Source of the DNA: Anaerovorax sp. IOR16
GTDB lineage: Bacteria > Bacillota > Clostridia > Peptostreptococcales > Anaerovoracaceae
Length of the DNA stretch: 64,000 bases
Assembly (NCBI RefSeq): GCF_017168145.1
Contig: NZ_JADQTL010000008.1
Coordinates: 1 to 64,000 of the forward strand
Direction of reading: 5' to 3'
Below the pieces are notes generated by a model that was not told where the DNA came from, did not search any database, and saw only the letters and a list, made by a program, of their open reading frames with translations. A program made the position numbers and the translations under genes. This document shows positions 54,547-63,041 of the stretch, in pieces; position 1 is the first letter of the stretch, and each line of letters begins with the position of its first letter.

Positions 54547-56112
54547 TTATACATAATCAAAATCATCTGGTGCATCAAACCATTTATTACGGCCTGAATG
54601 AAGAATAAAACAAAGAACTGCCATAATGATATAACCAATCATAAATGGAGACTTTGGAAATAATCCCAGCGCCGCACTATGAATGAATCCAAAGAAGGAG
54701 AGTACAGCCCCTGCCAATGCAGTAATTCCAGCCTTATCCAAACGTTTGTCGATAATAAAAACCGCTAGAGTCCCTAGAATAATACCGATAATAATCGCAC
54801 CGGACTTTACAGCCGGCACGCCATTCCACATTACACCGGATTCTGCTAAGCTTTTTGTCACTTCTGATCCATAACCAACCAAACCGGAAGGCAATGTCTC
54901 TGTCCATATATTTGCTAATCCAACGGCACCCGTTACTTGAGTAAATAAGAAGTCTGCAATTGGAGGTACCATAGCAATTCCAATTCCAGCATAATGCTTG
55001 GTATCACAGGCTTTAAAAGCTTGAGATAACATAATAATTGAACACCATAAATAAGTAATAGCTGCAATCGCCGGTGGAACCAATGCGCTGAAGGTTGTAA
55101 AGAGTCCAAAGATACCTGCAAGAGCTAATAGAATTCCACCCATCCATGAAAATCCTATGCTCGCACCTGACTTTTTAAGCCCCGCATGTCCAAGCCAAAC
55201 GGTATTTGGTACAACACCTCCAAATAACGCAGAAATCATAGTACATACCCCATCAGTAAATTGAGCTTCTCTTATGCTATAGTTATCTCCTGCAGCATTT
55301 GCCGCTTCTACATTATCCATAGTTTCAATAAAATTATAAATCTCAATTGGAATAATAATCGTTAAATATGGTATTACAATTGCAAAACCATTAATCAGTG
55401 CTTCAATCGAATTTGCTGGATTAGGGATAAAAAAGCCTATTCCTGTAAAATCAACGTGTGTACGTCCAATGAGTAATGCATAAATAATTCCTCCTACAAT
55501 CGCTACAACAAACGGTGGAATTTTTTTAGGGAATAAATACCCTCCAAAAACACCAATCATTCCTACAAGTAGAATAGGAAGTCCTACGATTGGGTCACCA
55601 AATAAGTCAAAAACACCTTGGGTGGCCATCCAGATAAAACCGATACCAGCTACCGTTCCTAAAAGCGCTGCTCTCGGAATACGCTTTTTTAACCATGGTC
55701 CTATAAATCCGCCAAAAAACTCAACCATCCCTCCTATAAAGCATGCTGCAACTGCTGCAGACCATGCAAGTTCCGGATCATTAAGTGAATAGTGCAAGGG
55801 CATAATAACCCCATACAAAATAACAAACATTGCTGGTGTTGAAACCCCGGATGGCAACGCCGTTACATCGTTTCTTCCTTCTTTTTTTGCTAATTTATAA
55901 GCCATATAGGCATAATATAAACCTCCTGCCAAAAGTCCCATAGACATTCCGGGTATTACTCGTCCATAAACAAGCTCATCCGGCCAGCCTAATACGCCTG
56001 ATAAAGTCGCTATTACTATAATATAATTTACTATATTGTTTGTAAGTACATAAGTTAACCCACCGATATCCCCTCGATTAAAAATTGACAAACGTGCTTC
56101 CGTTTTTAACAT
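54547..56112 (-). CDS. NCS2-like nucleobase permease
   Basis: The 521-residue protein has about 12-14 membrane segments and features of the xanthine/uracil/purine permease superfamily: IGGLTYVLTNNIVNYIIVIA near the start, RNDVTALPSGVSTPAMFVIL, FFGGFIGPWLKKRIPRAALLG, and ISALFGGVVPNTVWLGHAGL in the second half. The exact purine is unknown, but it lies 47 bp after two adenine deaminase genes, so adenine or another purine is likely. It is the last gene of the operon. Confidence 0.82.
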   Translation of the reverse strand: MLKTEARLSIFNRGDIGGLTYVLTNNIVNYIIVIATLSGVLGWPDELVYGRVIPGMSMGLLAGGLYYAYMAYKLAKKEGRNDVTALPSGVSTPAMFVILYGVIMPLHYSLNDPELAWSAAVAACFIGGMVEFFGGFIGPWLKKRIPRAALLGTVAGIGFIWMATQGVFDLFGDPIVGLPILLVGMIGVFGGYLFPKKIPPFVVAIVGGIIYALLIGRTHVDFTGIGFFIPNPANSIEALINGFAIVIPYLTIIIPIEIYNFIETMDNVEAANAAGDNYSIREAQFTDGVCTMISALFGGVVPNTVWLGHAGLKKSGASIGFSWMGGILLALAGIFGLFTTFSALVPPAIAAITYLWCSIIMLSQAFKACDTKHYAGIGIAMVPPIADFLFTQVTGAVGLANIWTETLPSGLVGYGSEVTKSLAESGVMWNGVPAVKSGAIIIGIILGTLAVFIIDKRLDKAGITALAGAVLSFFGFIHSAALGLFPKSPFMIGYIIMAVLCFILHSGRNKWFDAPDDFDYV

Positions 56113-56159
56113 AAGTCACTCTCCTCTGATGTATTTTTTAGTTTTAAAACGTTTAAAAT

Positions 56160-57890
56160 CTATGCTTCGATATTTATAAAATCAAATTTTGTTACGTCAA
56201 ATAAGCCCATATCTGTTAGTTTGATTTCTGGAATAACTGCTAATGACATAAAGCAAAGCGTCATTACAGGTTCAACCTCTTCATTGATTTTAAGTATCTC
56301 ATGTGCAATTTTATGAATATGAGTCAATTTTGCATCAACCCATTCACCACTCTTATTACTCATAAGTCCTGCAATCGGCATTGGCATACTTTCTAATACT
56401 TCTTGTTTCTTTACAAGGACAATTCCTCCACCTTGATTTATCAGTTGCTCTACTGCATAAGCCATATCTTCATCGTTAACACCAACAACGATAATATTGT
56501 GAGAATCATGTGCTACAGAAAGTGCAACAGCCCCTTCTTTTATGCCATATCCCTTTAACAAGGCTACTGCTACATTTCCTGTATTTTGATGACGTTCTAC
56601 CACAGCAACTTTAACGATATCTACAGAGGAATCATATAGAAATTCATCCTTTTTACTCCGTTTGATTTCTGCTATTTCTTTCTTAGTAACCACTCCTCCC
56701 GGTAAAATGTCAATTACATTTGCCTTGTTAGAGTGTATCTTTAATCTTAACTTCTCCTTGGAAAACTCTTTTACATGAAAACTCCCTTTTGTTGATGAGA
56801 TGTCATAATGAGTAATCGCCAGCTGATAATTTCCGTTAGAAGCAGCCTCCTGCCCCGCAATAAATACTTTTTGCGCCTTAAAATCTTCAAGATTATCTAA
56901 AAGTACAATGTCTGCTCTTAATCCAGGTACAATTGCACCTCGATCCTCTAAACCAAAACATTCAGCAGCATTTAAACTTGCCATCTGAATTGCAACAATT
57001 GGATCAATACCTTCTTGTACACACATACGTAAATGGTTATCAAGATGCCCCATACTTAAAATTGTCTTTGGTTGACAATCATCAGCACAAAGAAGACAGC
57101 GTCTGCTGTTATGCTGCGTCACTCCTTTTAACAATTCTTTTAGATTATGACAAGCAGAACCTTCACGAAGCAAAACATACATTCCTCTGGAAATACGCTC
57201 CTGCATTTCTTCTACCGTAGAACATTCATGATCGGTATGTATTCGAGCAGCCGCATACGCATTCAGCGCATGACCTGTTACACCAGGACTATGCCCATCA
57301 ATCAACTTTCCTTGTTTTTTTGCTACAAGAAGTTTATCTAAAATCGTATCATTTGCATTGATTACACCCGGAAAGTCCATAAACTCACCCAAACCAAGAA
57401 TTCTATTATTTTTAATAGGTTCTTCCATAACCTCTGCATTGATTACAGCACCTGCATGCTCCCACGGTGTAGCAGGTACACAGGAAGGCAGCATCCATTT
57501 TATATCTAAAGCAACACCTTTGGATGCTTCCATCATATAATTTAAGCCTTTTAATCCGCACACATTGGCTATTTCATGTGGGTCTGCAATGATTGTAGTG
57601 GTACCATGAGGAACAACAAGCCGACCAAGTTCCTCCGGACTAACATACGAAGATTCCACATGAATATGACTGTCAATAAATCCCGGTGCCGCATATTGTC
57701 CCTTTGCATCGATTTCCTGTAACCCGTCATATTTTCCTATACCTGCAATCCATTCATCACACAAGGCTATATCCCCTTCAATGATTGCACCATTGTATAC
57801 GTCTACGACTTTACAATTTTTTATTACAAGATCTGCAGGAATCCGTCCTCCTGCAACATCAATTAGTTTTTTCAACTGTTCTTTTTCCAT
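56160..57890 (-). CDS. ade: Adenine deaminase (canonical copy)
   Basis: The 576-residue amidohydrolase has all the adenine deaminase motifs: APGFIDSHIHVESSYVSPEE (metal His pair), HGTTTIIADPHEIANVCG, LIDGHSPGVTGHALNAYAAA, IHTDHECSTVEEM, LLREGSACHNL, RRCLLCADDCQP (metal Asp) and GHLDNHLRM. The C-terminal adenine-deaminase domain ends with LTDMGLFDV. It converts adenine to hypoxanthine, probably with an Fe or Mn binuclear centre. It follows a divergent paralogue by 17 bp and precedes the permease gene. Confidence 0.94.
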   Translation of the reverse strand: MEKEQLKKLIDVAGGRIPADLVIKNCKVVDVYNGAIIEGDIALCDEWIAGIGKYDGLQEIDAKGQYAAPGFIDSHIHVESSYVSPEELGRLVVPHGTTTIIADPHEIANVCGLKGLNYMMEASKGVALDIKWMLPSCVPATPWEHAGAVINAEVMEEPIKNNRILGLGEFMDFPGVINANDTILDKLLVAKKQGKLIDGHSPGVTGHALNAYAAARIHTDHECSTVEEMQERISRGMYVLLREGSACHNLKELLKGVTQHNSRRCLLCADDCQPKTILSMGHLDNHLRMCVQEGIDPIVAIQMASLNAAECFGLEDRGAIVPGLRADIVLLDNLEDFKAQKVFIAGQEAASNGNYQLAITHYDISSTKGSFHVKEFSKEKLRLKIHSNKANVIDILPGGVVTKKEIAEIKRSKKDEFLYDSSVDIVKVAVVERHQNTGNVAVALLKGYGIKEGAVALSVAHDSHNIIVVGVNDEDMAYAVEQLINQGGGIVLVKKQEVLESMPMPIAGLMSNKSGEWVDAKLTHIHKIAHEILKINEEVEPVMTLCFMSLAVIPEIKLTDMGLFDVTKFDFINIEA

Positions 57891-57907
57891 TTCTGCAACC
57901 CCTCGCT

Positions 57908-59692
57908 TTATTTCGATTCAATCAATTCTAAAATCGGATTAAATGTCGTTAATGCAATACAATCAACAGGACCAACATCTGTAATTGCATAATCAGGAAT
58001 TGCTGTAATCGGCAAAAAAAACATGTACATTAATGGCTCCGGCAAATAACACCCCAACTGGTTTGCAGCTTTTGTAAGTAAAGTTTCACGGTAAGCAATT
58101 TCTTCCGGCTCTAAATCACTTGCAATTCCACCCACAGGTAAAGAAAGGAATTCCATTACTTGCCCATCCGCTACGACAACTTGCCCACCGCCATTTTCGA
58201 TTAAATGGTTGACTGCAATTGACATATCAGAAGGATCAGCTCCCATTACGATAATGTTATTATCATCTGGTGCTGCAGAGGAAGCCATTGCACCTTTTTT
58301 TAAATTCCAACCGGAACAAAATGCCAATGATTTATTTCCGTTTCGTCCAAACCGTTCTAAAACAGAAACCATAAGAACATCCTGTTTAGTGTCCGGCATT
58401 ACGATGGAGTCTTTTACGTTTAAAGTTACATCTCTTCTTTTACGTACAAAAGGACCTTTTACATCCATAGAAAGCACTTTTGCTTGTCCATTTTTTATAT
58501 CTACTTTATATTCAAAATCTTCTTTTGTTGTATACGCACATTTTAATGCACTGCTCAGTATACTGCTTCTTTTTGGCGCTTTTAGATCATAGGTTAATTT
58601 CCCATTTTGAGCTACAAGTCTTCCATTTGTGATAACTGTATCTACATGAAATGCTTCAGGAGTGTCAACCAATAGGATATCTGCAATTCTTCCGGGAGAA
58701 ATGGATCCAACCAAATGATCGATTCGATAAGCTTCTGCACTATTGATTGTTGCCATTTGAATTGCCGTCATAGGTTCTACCCCTTCTGCAATTGCCAAAC
58801 GCACTAGATTGTCTAAATGACCTTTTTCCAAAACATCCGTAGCAGTCACATCGTCCGTACAAAAACTTACACGACGAGCGAGAGCCGGATTTACTTCAGT
58901 AACCGCTCTAATATTTTCTTTCAAAAAATGGGTAACGGATGACTCACGAATCAACATATGCATCCCATTCCGCATTTTTTCAACAACTTCCTCATGATCA
59001 TAACTTTCATGATCCAAACGAATTCCTGCACAGAGATAGCCATTTAAGTCCTTTCCCCTTGCCATCGGTGCACAACCAAAGACAGGAAGCCGGTTTTTAA
59101 ATGCTTCTTCAATCGCACCCAGCGTATCTTCATCTTCTTCCTGTACATATTCACGTACGGTTTCCCAAACACCAAAGCATTCCGGCCATTTTTGTACGAC
59201 AGAGTGAACTTCCTGATTGAAGTTAAAAGCAACGGTCGACTGTGGAAATGTGTAAGGTGTTTTATATGGAGCTCCCCAAAATACTTTAAGCGGGCTCGCT
59301 TTTACCTCTTCAAATACTTCCTTTAAGCCTTCTAATCCGGAAACCGAGATATACTCGTCCAGCCCTGAAATGATGCTGGTTGTTCCACATGGTACCACAG
59401 CTTTTGCAAAGCTCGTTATACTTAGCTTGCTGCATTCACTGTGAATATGCCCGTCAATCAATCCCGGTACCAAATACTTGCCTGCGGCATCAATTGTTTT
59501 CGTATTCGGACCAATGTAATCACTTACATCACCAATCGCTACAATTGTGTCTTCATAAATGGCCACATCGGCTGGATAAATCTCAGCAGACATTACATTT
59601 ACTAAATTTCCATGAAGTACTACCGTATGCGCCGGAGCAATTCCTCTTCCTGCACGAATCAGTTGTTTTAAGTTGTTCTTGTTTTTTTGCAT
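57908..59692 (-). CDS. Divergent adenine deaminase paralogue lacking two conserved histidines
   Basis: The 594-residue protein has the same two-domain architecture as the next gene. Two metal-site blocks are changed. The DPHEIANV motif reads GLDEYISV and DGHAPG reads FGCAPM, so a His is lost in each. The first metal pair (DGHIHSECS), RLDHESYDHEE, CTDDVTATD and GHLDNLVRL are kept. It may have altered metal content, a different substrate, or a regulatory role. The start was set at the ATG at 59692 (MQKNKNNLKQL) behind GGAGG. The upstream in-frame codons fall within a structured leader. Confidence 0.85.
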   Translation of the reverse strand: MQKNKNNLKQLIRAGRGIAPAHTVVLHGNLVNVMSAEIYPADVAIYEDTIVAIGDVSDYIGPNTKTIDAAGKYLVPGLIDGHIHSECSKLSITSFAKAVVPCGTTSIISGLDEYISVSGLEGLKEVFEEVKASPLKVFWGAPYKTPYTFPQSTVAFNFNQEVHSVVQKWPECFGVWETVREYVQEEDEDTLGAIEEAFKNRLPVFGCAPMARGKDLNGYLCAGIRLDHESYDHEEVVEKMRNGMHMLIRESSVTHFLKENIRAVTEVNPALARRVSFCTDDVTATDVLEKGHLDNLVRLAIAEGVEPMTAIQMATINSAEAYRIDHLVGSISPGRIADILLVDTPEAFHVDTVITNGRLVAQNGKLTYDLKAPKRSSILSSALKCAYTTKEDFEYKVDIKNGQAKVLSMDVKGPFVRKRRDVTLNVKDSIVMPDTKQDVLMVSVLERFGRNGNKSLAFCSGWNLKKGAMASSAAPDDNNIIVMGADPSDMSIAVNHLIENGGGQVVVADGQVMEFLSLPVGGIASDLEPEEIAYRETLLTKAANQLGCYLPEPLMYMFFLPITAIPDYAITDVGPVDCIALTTFNPILELIESK

Positions 59693-59718
59693 AAAAAAAC
59701 CTCCAATAAATAATTTTA

Positions 59719-59771
59719 GATACCCCGACCATTGCTGGCGAACCAGGTTTCCCGTCCTGCAGCTTGTATCT
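59719..59771 (-). ncRNA. Structured 5' leader of the adenine deaminase operon, possible riboswitch
   Basis: On the minus strand a 6-bp closing stem (AGATAC 59771-59766, GTATCT 59723-59718) encloses a GC-rich domain, in sharp contrast to the AT-rich surroundings. Inside, CAGG/CCTG, CTGG-TTCG-CCAG and GCTG/CAGC pairings compete. It sits 13 nt before the GGAGG of the first deaminase gene, a position suited to translational control. It does not match the purine, PRPP, ZTP, SAM or TPP riboswitch consensus as I know them. Confidence 0.5.
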
Positions 59772-59867
59772 TGACGAATTTTATATTGGATTGAAAATAT
59801 TAAATATAATATTTTATGATAGATAGAGTAACATAGATTAGATAAAAAATACATAAATTTTACATAA

Positions 59868-59903
59868 AAAACAGTTAATCTTAATAAAAAAATGAACTGT
59901 TTT
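59868..59903 (-). terminator. Terminator after the pentapeptide-repeat remnant
   Basis: AAAACAGTT (59868-59876) pairs with AACTGTTTT (59895-59903), followed by a T-run on the minus strand. It lies 63 bp after the remnant's stop codon. Confidence 0.7.
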
Positions 59904-59966
59904 GGTTAAAACACGTATCATTTAATTTTTATTTTGCATAAATGTTCGTAAATTCATTTATATATT

Positions 59967-60209
59967 CTAAAATAAATCATAGCCTATTGGCCGAGTGAGT
60001 GAAGATGGTAGTTTTGTATTTATATCACCTTTTGCAACATTGATTTGTGATTGTGTTAGAAATATGCTCTTTGACAAATCTGCTCCTCTAATATCTGTAT
60101 CTCGAAGATCAGCTCCGATCAAATCCGTTCTGGTGAAATCTACTCCTCTTGCATCAGCGGCAATCAAGCAAGCCCCACGCAAATTCGCTCGACTTAGATT
60201 TATTTTTCT
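59967..60209 (-). pseudogene. Pentapeptide-repeat protein remnant
   Basis: The open frame encodes pentapeptide units (NLSRA NLRGA, VDFTRTDLIGADLRDTDIRG, ADLSKSIFLTQSQIN), ending in the tail AAKGD-like VAKGDINTKLPSSLTRP. This looks like the C-terminal end of a longer clostridial pentapeptide-repeat protein. No ATG is present in frame. A good AAAGGAGGG site lies at 60228-60236, but the frame from it stops after six or so codons in an A5 run; one extra A would restore the frame into the repeats. It is therefore probably a decayed or truncated gene. A TTG at 60182 could start a 71-residue product. Confidence 0.55.
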
Positions 60210-60358
60210 TTAGAAATAATATGATTTCCCTCCTTTAACTTCAAGTTACAATAAATTTTTGGTTTTAATATTGATTATTCCTTATCAGCAAAAATAGGAA
60301 TGTATTGTCCAACTAAGTTTTCAATAATAATGAATGAAATAATTCTTATAATTAAATA

Positions 60359-60390
60359 AATACTGAGTTCTTAATAAAGAATTCAGTATT
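60359..60390. repeat. Left copy of the 32-bp palindromic duplication flanking the IS
   Basis: AATACTGAGTTCTT, AATA, AAGAATTCAGTATT forms a 14-bp stem with one G-T pair. The identical 32 bp recur at 61981-62012, so this is the target-site duplication. Confidence 0.85.
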
Positions 60391-60395
60391 TCAGA

Positions 60396-60437
60396 CTGTA
60401 GACAAGGATATCTCTATCTTTGCCTACAGTTTTTTTT
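60396..60437 (+). terminator. Terminator inside the left end of the IS
   Basis: CTGTAG (60396-60401) pairs with CTACAG (60424-60429), with partial inner pairing, then T8. It faces inward and would block outside transcription from entering the transposase gene. Confidence 0.7.
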
Positions 60438-60457
60438 ACATAATGTAATACATTTTA

Positions 60458-60486
60458 TTGTATTTATGGTAAAATATATGTATAAA
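60458..60486 (+). promoter_or_regulatory. Transposase promoter
   Basis: TTGTAT (60458-60463), exactly 17 bp, then TATAAA (60481-60486), just after the inward-facing terminator and 21 bp before the transposase ATG. Confidence 0.7.
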
Positions 60487-60506
60487 TACATGGAGGTATT
60501 TGCTTT

Positions 60507-61870
60507 ATGATGGGTAAGAAAGATTTATTAGGTCGTGATCAATTTCAAATGGTAACCTTGAATTCTCTTGTTCCACAAGATCATATTATTCGTAAGATAG
60601 ATACTGCGATTAATCTCTCTTTCATTTATGACCTTGTAAAAGATTTGTATTCTGATGTGGGAAAAGAAAGCATCGACCCTGTCGTCTTAATTAAAATTAC
60701 CCTCATTCAATATACCTTTGGTATTCGATCCATGAGGCAGACCATTAAAGAAATTCAAACGAATGTAGCTTATCGATGGTATCTTGGTTATAGTTTAGAG
60801 GAAGAAATTCCTCACTTTTCTACCTTTGGTAAAAACTACTCTCGTCGGTTTCAAAATACTGACTTATTCGAACAAATCTTTCAAAGAGTCATTGCTGAAA
60901 TTATGGAATATGAATTCATTAATTCAGAAAGCATTTTCATTGACGGTACACATATTAAAGCAAGTGCAAATAACCATAACAGTGAAAAAGAAACCGTTTT
61001 GGAATCCGTTAAATACTATGAAAAAGAACTAATGAAAGAAATTAACGAAGATCGCATTGAACGAGGAAAACAAGCTTGTAAAAAAAAACGGAAGCCAAAG
61101 AAAAGACAAAAGTAATCAAGAAAAGTACCGTAGATCCGGATTGCGGTGTATTTCATAAAGGAAAGCATAAGGTAGTATTTGCTTATGCTGCAAATGTAGC
61201 TTGCGATCGAAACAATTACATACTTGCTTTTCATACAAATCCAGGAAATGTACATGACTCAGTTGCATTCCCAAAGATTTATGAAAAAGTAAAAAGATAT
61301 AAAGGTGTAAAAAATATTGTAATGGATTCCGGATATAAAACACCTGCAATTGCTAGAGAAATACTCAAAGATAAACGAATTCCTATCCTACCATACAAAC
61401 GACCTATGACAAAAAATGGTTATTTTAAAAAACACGAATATGCTTATGATGAATACTATGATTGCTTTGTATGCCCAGAAAACCAAGTGTTAAACTATAC
61501 TACAACAAATAGAGAAGGGTATCGGGAATATAAGAGTAAAGGAGAAATTTGCAAGAGTTGCCCTTCCTTATCAGAATGCACAGCAAGTAAAGACCATGTA
61601 AAAGTAGTCACACGTCATATATGGGAAAACTACATAGAGCAATGTGAGGACATTCGTCATACTCCAAAGTATCGAGATCTTTACAAACTACGGAGTCAAA
61701 CCATTGAGCGAGTCTTTGCCGATGCAAAAGAAAAACATAATATGCGTTATACACAATATCGAGGGATTCAGAAGATAGAAATGGAACTGAATCTTCTTTT
61801 TGCGTCCATGAATCTAAAAAAACTAGCAACATGGATTCATAAATCTGAAAGAAGGAATCAAATGGCATAG
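60507..61870 (+). CDS. IS1182-family transposase, split by a -1 frameshift
   Basis: The first frame (60507-61115, 202 residues) holds the N-terminal part, with KKDLLGRDQFQMVTLNSLVP and the first catalytic Asp in SIFIDGTHIKASAN. The second frame, open from about 61085 to 61870, continues with KKSTVDPDCGVFHKGKHKVV, the second Asp in IVMDSGYKTP, Cys-rich CKSCPSLSEC, and the catalytic Glu in TIERVFADAKEKHNMRYTQY. The frames join by a -1 slip in A9 (61080-61088), giving about 454 residues, the usual IS1182 length. It may be programmed slippage, an inactivating mutation or a homopolymer sequencing error. The start follows GGAGG. Confidence 0.85.
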
Positions 61871-61980
61871 AGATATCCTTTTATTTTTTCTTTTTTTAAA
61901 AGCTTTATAGAAAAAATAGAAAATACCTTGCAGAAATTATAAGAATATAAATTTAGCAAGGTATTTTGTCTACAGTCTGA

Positions 61981-62012
61981 AATACTGAGTTCTTAATAAA
62001 GAATTCAGTATT
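61981..62012. repeat. Right copy of the 32-bp palindromic duplication flanking the IS
   Basis: Identical to 60359-60390. It lies 26 bp after the stop of the minus-strand gene at 62038, and in the un-interrupted state (flank at 60358 leftwards) it would be followed by T-rich DNA, consistent with that gene's original terminator. Confidence 0.85.
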
Positions 62013-62037
62013 TATTATTGATATAAATTTTCTATCT

Positions 62038-62856
62038 TTAAATTGCACCTTTCATTTTTAAAAAACTATATATATCTTTCTTGTTAAATTCCGGTTTATA
62101 ATCTAAATGGTAAAGAGAATGAATATATTGTTTCCCATCCGGAGTTTCAAAGTAAAACTTCTTAACGATACTGTAAGCATTATATTTTTCCATATCTTCT
62201 TCGCTAACCTTAAAATTACTCTCGAAGGTAATGGAATCTCCTTTTGAAATTGTATAAGGTAGTGAGACTTCATTGCTTTTATCCATATTAATATATAAAT
62301 GGTCCTCCACTTCAAAGTCCAAATCACTTTTTACCTCCGAAAGCAGCATCTTTTCTAATGCTTTATATGTGACACTGGATGAATGATTACTTGAGGATGT
62401 AGTTGAAAGTGTAAGAAACGGAATCTCTTGTTCCATTTCTTTTGATAAGACAATTTTTCCAATATTAGTGGGTATAATTCTGCCGTCAGAAAAGAAAACC
62501 TTAGCGGTTGTAACTTTTGTTTCTGGTATATATGCACTCTCGTTTTCTTCGAAACCCATTGAAACAACGTTTAATTTATAATGTCCATACACACCATGGG
62601 CTTTAGTATCCTTTACTACGCAACGTATATCCATTCCTATAATTTCCGGAAATGTAATGTGAGTTACTATATTTTCATCAGATTTATTTGTAATATAATA
62701 GAATTTAAATATAGAGTTATCACTGATTTCTTTTTCATAATAGTGATTAAGAAATACAGGACGTTCTAATGTACTCGTTATATAAAGAAACACATTCAAT
62801 ATTAATACCACTATAACGACGACAAGTATCGCAATAAGTGTTTTAATGCTTTTCAT
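62038..62856 (-). CDS. Membrane-anchored protein of unknown function
   Basis: The 272-residue protein has one N-terminal membrane helix (about 5-27; TLIAILVVVIVVLILNVFLYI) and an extracytoplasmic remainder with alternating beta-type segments. I do not recognise a family. The start at the ATG at 62856 (MKSIKTLIAIL) is chosen because GGAGG lies 10 nt upstream. An in-frame ATG 12 codons further out would add residues that encode this site. It has no obvious operon partner. The IS is inserted directly behind it. Confidence 0.6.
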   Translation of the reverse strand: MKSIKTLIAILVVVIVVLILNVFLYITSTLERPVFLNHYYEKEISDNSIFKFYYITNKSDENIVTHITFPEIIGMDIRCVVKDTKAHGVYGHYKLNVVSMGFEENESAYIPETKVTTAKVFFSDGRIIPTNIGKIVLSKEMEQEIPFLTLSTTSSSNHSSSVTYKALEKMLLSEVKSDLDFEVEDHLYINMDKSNEVSLPYTISKGDSITFESNFKVSEEDMEKYNAYSIVKKFYFETPDGKQYIHSLYHLDYKPEFNKKDIYSFLKMKGAI

Positions 62857-63041
62857 ATTAAATATTCCTCCAATATGGATTATGGACCCCATTTACCCTA
62901 TTAAGAATTGTCTTTATAAGCATTTTCAATTGTTAGTTTAATAATACATCCAGATAAAATTTCTGTCCAGTTAAATATAGGTGTTAAGCTTATAAATACC
63001 ATAGATATATGATATAATGATATAAATTTATTACCTTATAA

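Larger units (their letters stand above)
60391..61980 (+). mobile_element. IS1182-family insertion sequence (about 1.59 kb)
   Basis: The terminal inverted repeats start TCAGACTGTAGACAA at 60391 and its exact complement ends at 61980 (15 bp perfect). The element is flanked by a perfect 32-bp direct repeat (60359-60390 and 61981-62012) that is itself a palindrome. Inside are a left-end terminator, a near-consensus promoter and one transposase gene interrupted by a frameshift in an A9 run. The element sits between a decayed pentapeptide-repeat gene and a minus-strand membrane protein gene whose terminator hairpin it appears to have entered. Confidence 0.9.

Noticed and set aside
58209-58592. 127-codon plus-strand open frame inside the adenine deaminase paralogue
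   Set aside because: It is antisense to a conserved gene with no supporting signals.
59693-59854. 54-codon N-terminal extension of the first adenine deaminase paralogue
   Set aside because: The extension covers the structured leader and ribosome site; the ATG at 59692 behind GGAGG matches family N-termini.
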